DNA of 64,000 nt from an uncultured Paracoccaceae bacterium (GTDB lineage Bacteria; Pseudomonadota; Alphaproteobacteria; Rhodobacterales; Rhodobacteraceae): contig CATOSB010000001.1 in NCBI GenBank assembly GCA_951812305.1, positions 558,001-622,000 on the forward strand, written 5' to 3'. Under the pieces are notes generated by a model. The model ran no database searches and was not told the DNA's origin. It saw nothing but the letters and a program-made list of their open reading frames with translations. This document shows, in pieces, positions 62,769 to 64,000 of the stretch; the stretch's first letter is position 1; each line of letters opens with the position of its first letter. The translations under genes were made by a program, and so were the position numbers.

Positions 62769-63485
62769 ATGCCTCGTATTCGTCTCTATCTAGATCACCC
62801 GTTGTCGGCAGGGCAATCCGTCGTCCTGTCGCGTGACCACGCGCATTACCTTTTTGGTGTGATGCGGCGAAAATCGGGTGACGAGGTGCTTGTCTTCAAT
62901 GGCAGCGACGGGGAATGGCGTGCGCTCGTGGAACGCGCGGGCAAGCGAGACGGCCGGCTCAGGGCCGAAGAGCAGACCCGCGCGCAAGTAAATTCACCTG
63001 ATCTGTGGTTGATTTTCGCGCCGATCAAAAAGGCGCGCACCGATTTTATCGTCGAGAAGGCCGTAGAACTGGGCGCATCCCGCATTGTGCCGGTTCAAAC
63101 GGAATTCACCAATGCCGAACGAATCCGGCGCGACCGGTTGCAGGCGCACGCGGTTGAGGCCGCCGAACAATGCGGCTGCACCTTTGTTCCCGACGTTGCC
63201 GAACTGGCGCCAATGTCGCGTTTGCTCGACACATGGGACAACGCGCGCAATCTGATCTTTTGCGACGAATGTCTGGCCGGAGAAGGAGACGCGACACTGC
63301 CACCCGCGCCGGCGGCGATCCTTGTCGGCCCCGAAGGCGGCTTTTCGGATGCCGAACGCACACGGCTGGCGGCCATGTCGGCAACCACAAAAATTGGCCT
63401 CGGACCGCGCATTTTGCGCGCTGATACGGCCGCAGTCGCAGCGTTAACGCTTTGGCAATCAAACTGTGGCGATTGGCGTGGATAG
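62769..63485 (+). CDS. rsmE: 16S rRNA (uracil1498-N3)-methyltransferase
   Basis: A 238-residue SPOUT methyltransferase. N-terminal PUA-like part (HYLFGVMRRKSGDEVLVFNG), then the knot region with KKARTDFIVEKAVELGASRI, LVGPEGGFSDAER and the C-terminal LGPRILRADTAAVAALTLWQ. Methylates U1498 of 16S rRNA using SAM. Typical length. Confidence 0.93.
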   Translation: MPRIRLYLDHPLSAGQSVVLSRDHAHYLFGVMRRKSGDEVLVFNGSDGEWRALVERAGKRDGRLRAEEQTRAQVNSPDLWLIFAPIKKARTDFIVEKAVELGASRIVPVQTEFTNAERIRRDRLQAHAVEAAEQCGCTFVPDVAELAPMSRLLDTWDNARNLIFCDECLAGEGDATLPPAPAAILVGPEGGFSDAERTRLAAMSATTKIGLGPRILRADTAAVAALTLWQSNCGDWRG

Positions 63486-63528
63486 CGGCGGATTCCCGCA
63501 CAGTACCAACATAAATCAAAGTTTGTTT

Positions 63529-63558
63529 CCACTTTCGATGATTATGGCAAGAAAGTGG
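63529..63558. terminator. Hairpin after rsmE
   Basis: CCACTTTC-N14-GAAAGTGG makes an 8-bp stem 44 bases after the rsmE stop. Without a U-run it is only a possible terminator. Confidence 0.35.
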
Positions 63559-63641
63559 CCTTGAAAAACCGCAATCCCGCCTCATTTGAATTTTAGCCAA
63601 ATTCTGTAACGGGTTTTGGTAACAGTTAAGGGTAATGATCG

Positions 63642-64000
63642 ATGTCGTCTTTCATTAGACCGGAAATTCTCAATGGAATTTGGCGCTGGCGCGAGGCGCT
63701 GTTTGGCGCATTCATGGCCGCCTGCGGCATGGTCTGGGCAGTCACTCAACAAGGCGTGCTTGCGGCCATCGGCACCTCTATCGCCATCGTTGGTGCCCTG
63801 ATCATCTTCGCCGGAATTCAACGCACCCGTTTCTGCGTCGGCTCTGGCGGTCCGGGCGTGGTGCAGGTGCATGAGCGTCTCGTCACTTATTACGGGCCGC
63901 ATGACGGCGGCTCGGTCAGCATCGACGCCTTGCAAAGTGTGGAACTGAACCCGACAACCAAACCTGCCACCTGGGTTCTGACCGAAGTCGGCGGTCAGCC
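63642..64000 (+). CDS. Unidentified membrane protein, partial (cut by window edge)
   Basis: An open frame of 119 codons runs off the right edge. The start at 63642 follows AAGGG. It encodes two hydrophobic segments (about 19-36 and 40-58) and then a soluble part (CVGSGGPGVVQVHERLVTYYGPHDGG). No family is recognised with confidence; the layout suggests a small two-helix inner-membrane protein with a cytoplasmic PH-like domain. Confidence 0.65.
   Translation, partial: MSSFIRPEILNGIWRWREALFGAFMAACGMVWAVTQQGVLAAIGTSIAIVGALIIFAGIQRTRFCVGSGGPGVVQVHERLVTYYGPHDGGSVSIDALQSVELNPTTKPATWVLTEVGGQ

Overview
The window looks like chromosomal DNA of a marine Rhodobacteraceae (Roseobacter-type alphaproteobacterium). 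The main evidence is a sucC..sucD-sucA-sucB-lpd cluster with small genes inserted, a FYDLN-acid protein, a Hint-domain protein, the folM-like/uvrC/pgsA/moaD/moaE order, fairly high GC, and many ABC sugar-uptake genes. All calls come from reading the sequence; no database search was run.

Region 1 (1-20998) is a large carbohydrate or polyol catabolic island. Leftward from a LacI regulator run a RbsD/FucU-type mutarotase, dhaK and a dhaL cut by the window edge. Rightward runs a tightly overlapped operon: a TIM-barrel isomerase, a Gfo/Idh/MocA dehydrogenase, an ABC importer with two different ATPases, a tiny membrane protein, a PfkB kinase, a Tm-1-like protein, a PEP-hydrolase-like TIM barrel and a cupin. 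A second block holds another Gfo/Idh/MocA and TIM-barrel pair (minus strand). Divergent from it is an operon with a tagatose-3-epimerase-like enzyme, an SDR, a flavin-type PNPOx protein, an aldo/keto reductase and a lactonase-like amidohydrolase. I do not recognise a described pathway with this gene set. It is my best candidate for an undescribed system.

Region 2 (20999-23155) holds a GNAT acetyltransferase gene split by a complete IS630-type element whose transposase needs a -1 frameshift.

Region 3 (23189-30760) is a second LacI-controlled ABC sugar locus. It has a GH63 enzyme closely resembling mannosylglycerate hydrolase, a D-lyxose/D-mannose isomerase and the broken start of a glycerate 2-kinase gene. 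Together they suggest use of mannosylglycerate (digeneaside of red algae). It ends at tRNA-Ala(GGC).

Region 4 (30953-53861) is mostly core genome: FYDLN protein, YgjP-like metalloprotease, GntR regulator with an EamA exporter, the TCA cluster (sucC to lpd, minus strand) under a striking GTGATCAC dyad, a glycosyltransferase, azlCD, an SDR, initiator tRNA-fMet with a strong terminator, a Hint protein, an ABC-2 exporter, an S49 protease, a 53-residue CxxC/CxC peptide, a Ca/Na antiporter-type protein and a FolM-like SDR.

Region 5 (53862-64000) has an AT-rich, palindrome-bearing intergenic stretch split by an intact IS66-type (tnpC-only) element with an 8-bp target duplication, then uvrC, pgsA, moaD and moaE. 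Facing these are a coiled-coil membrane protein, a BON/OmpA protein and ubiA. The window ends with rsmE and the start of an unidentified membrane protein.
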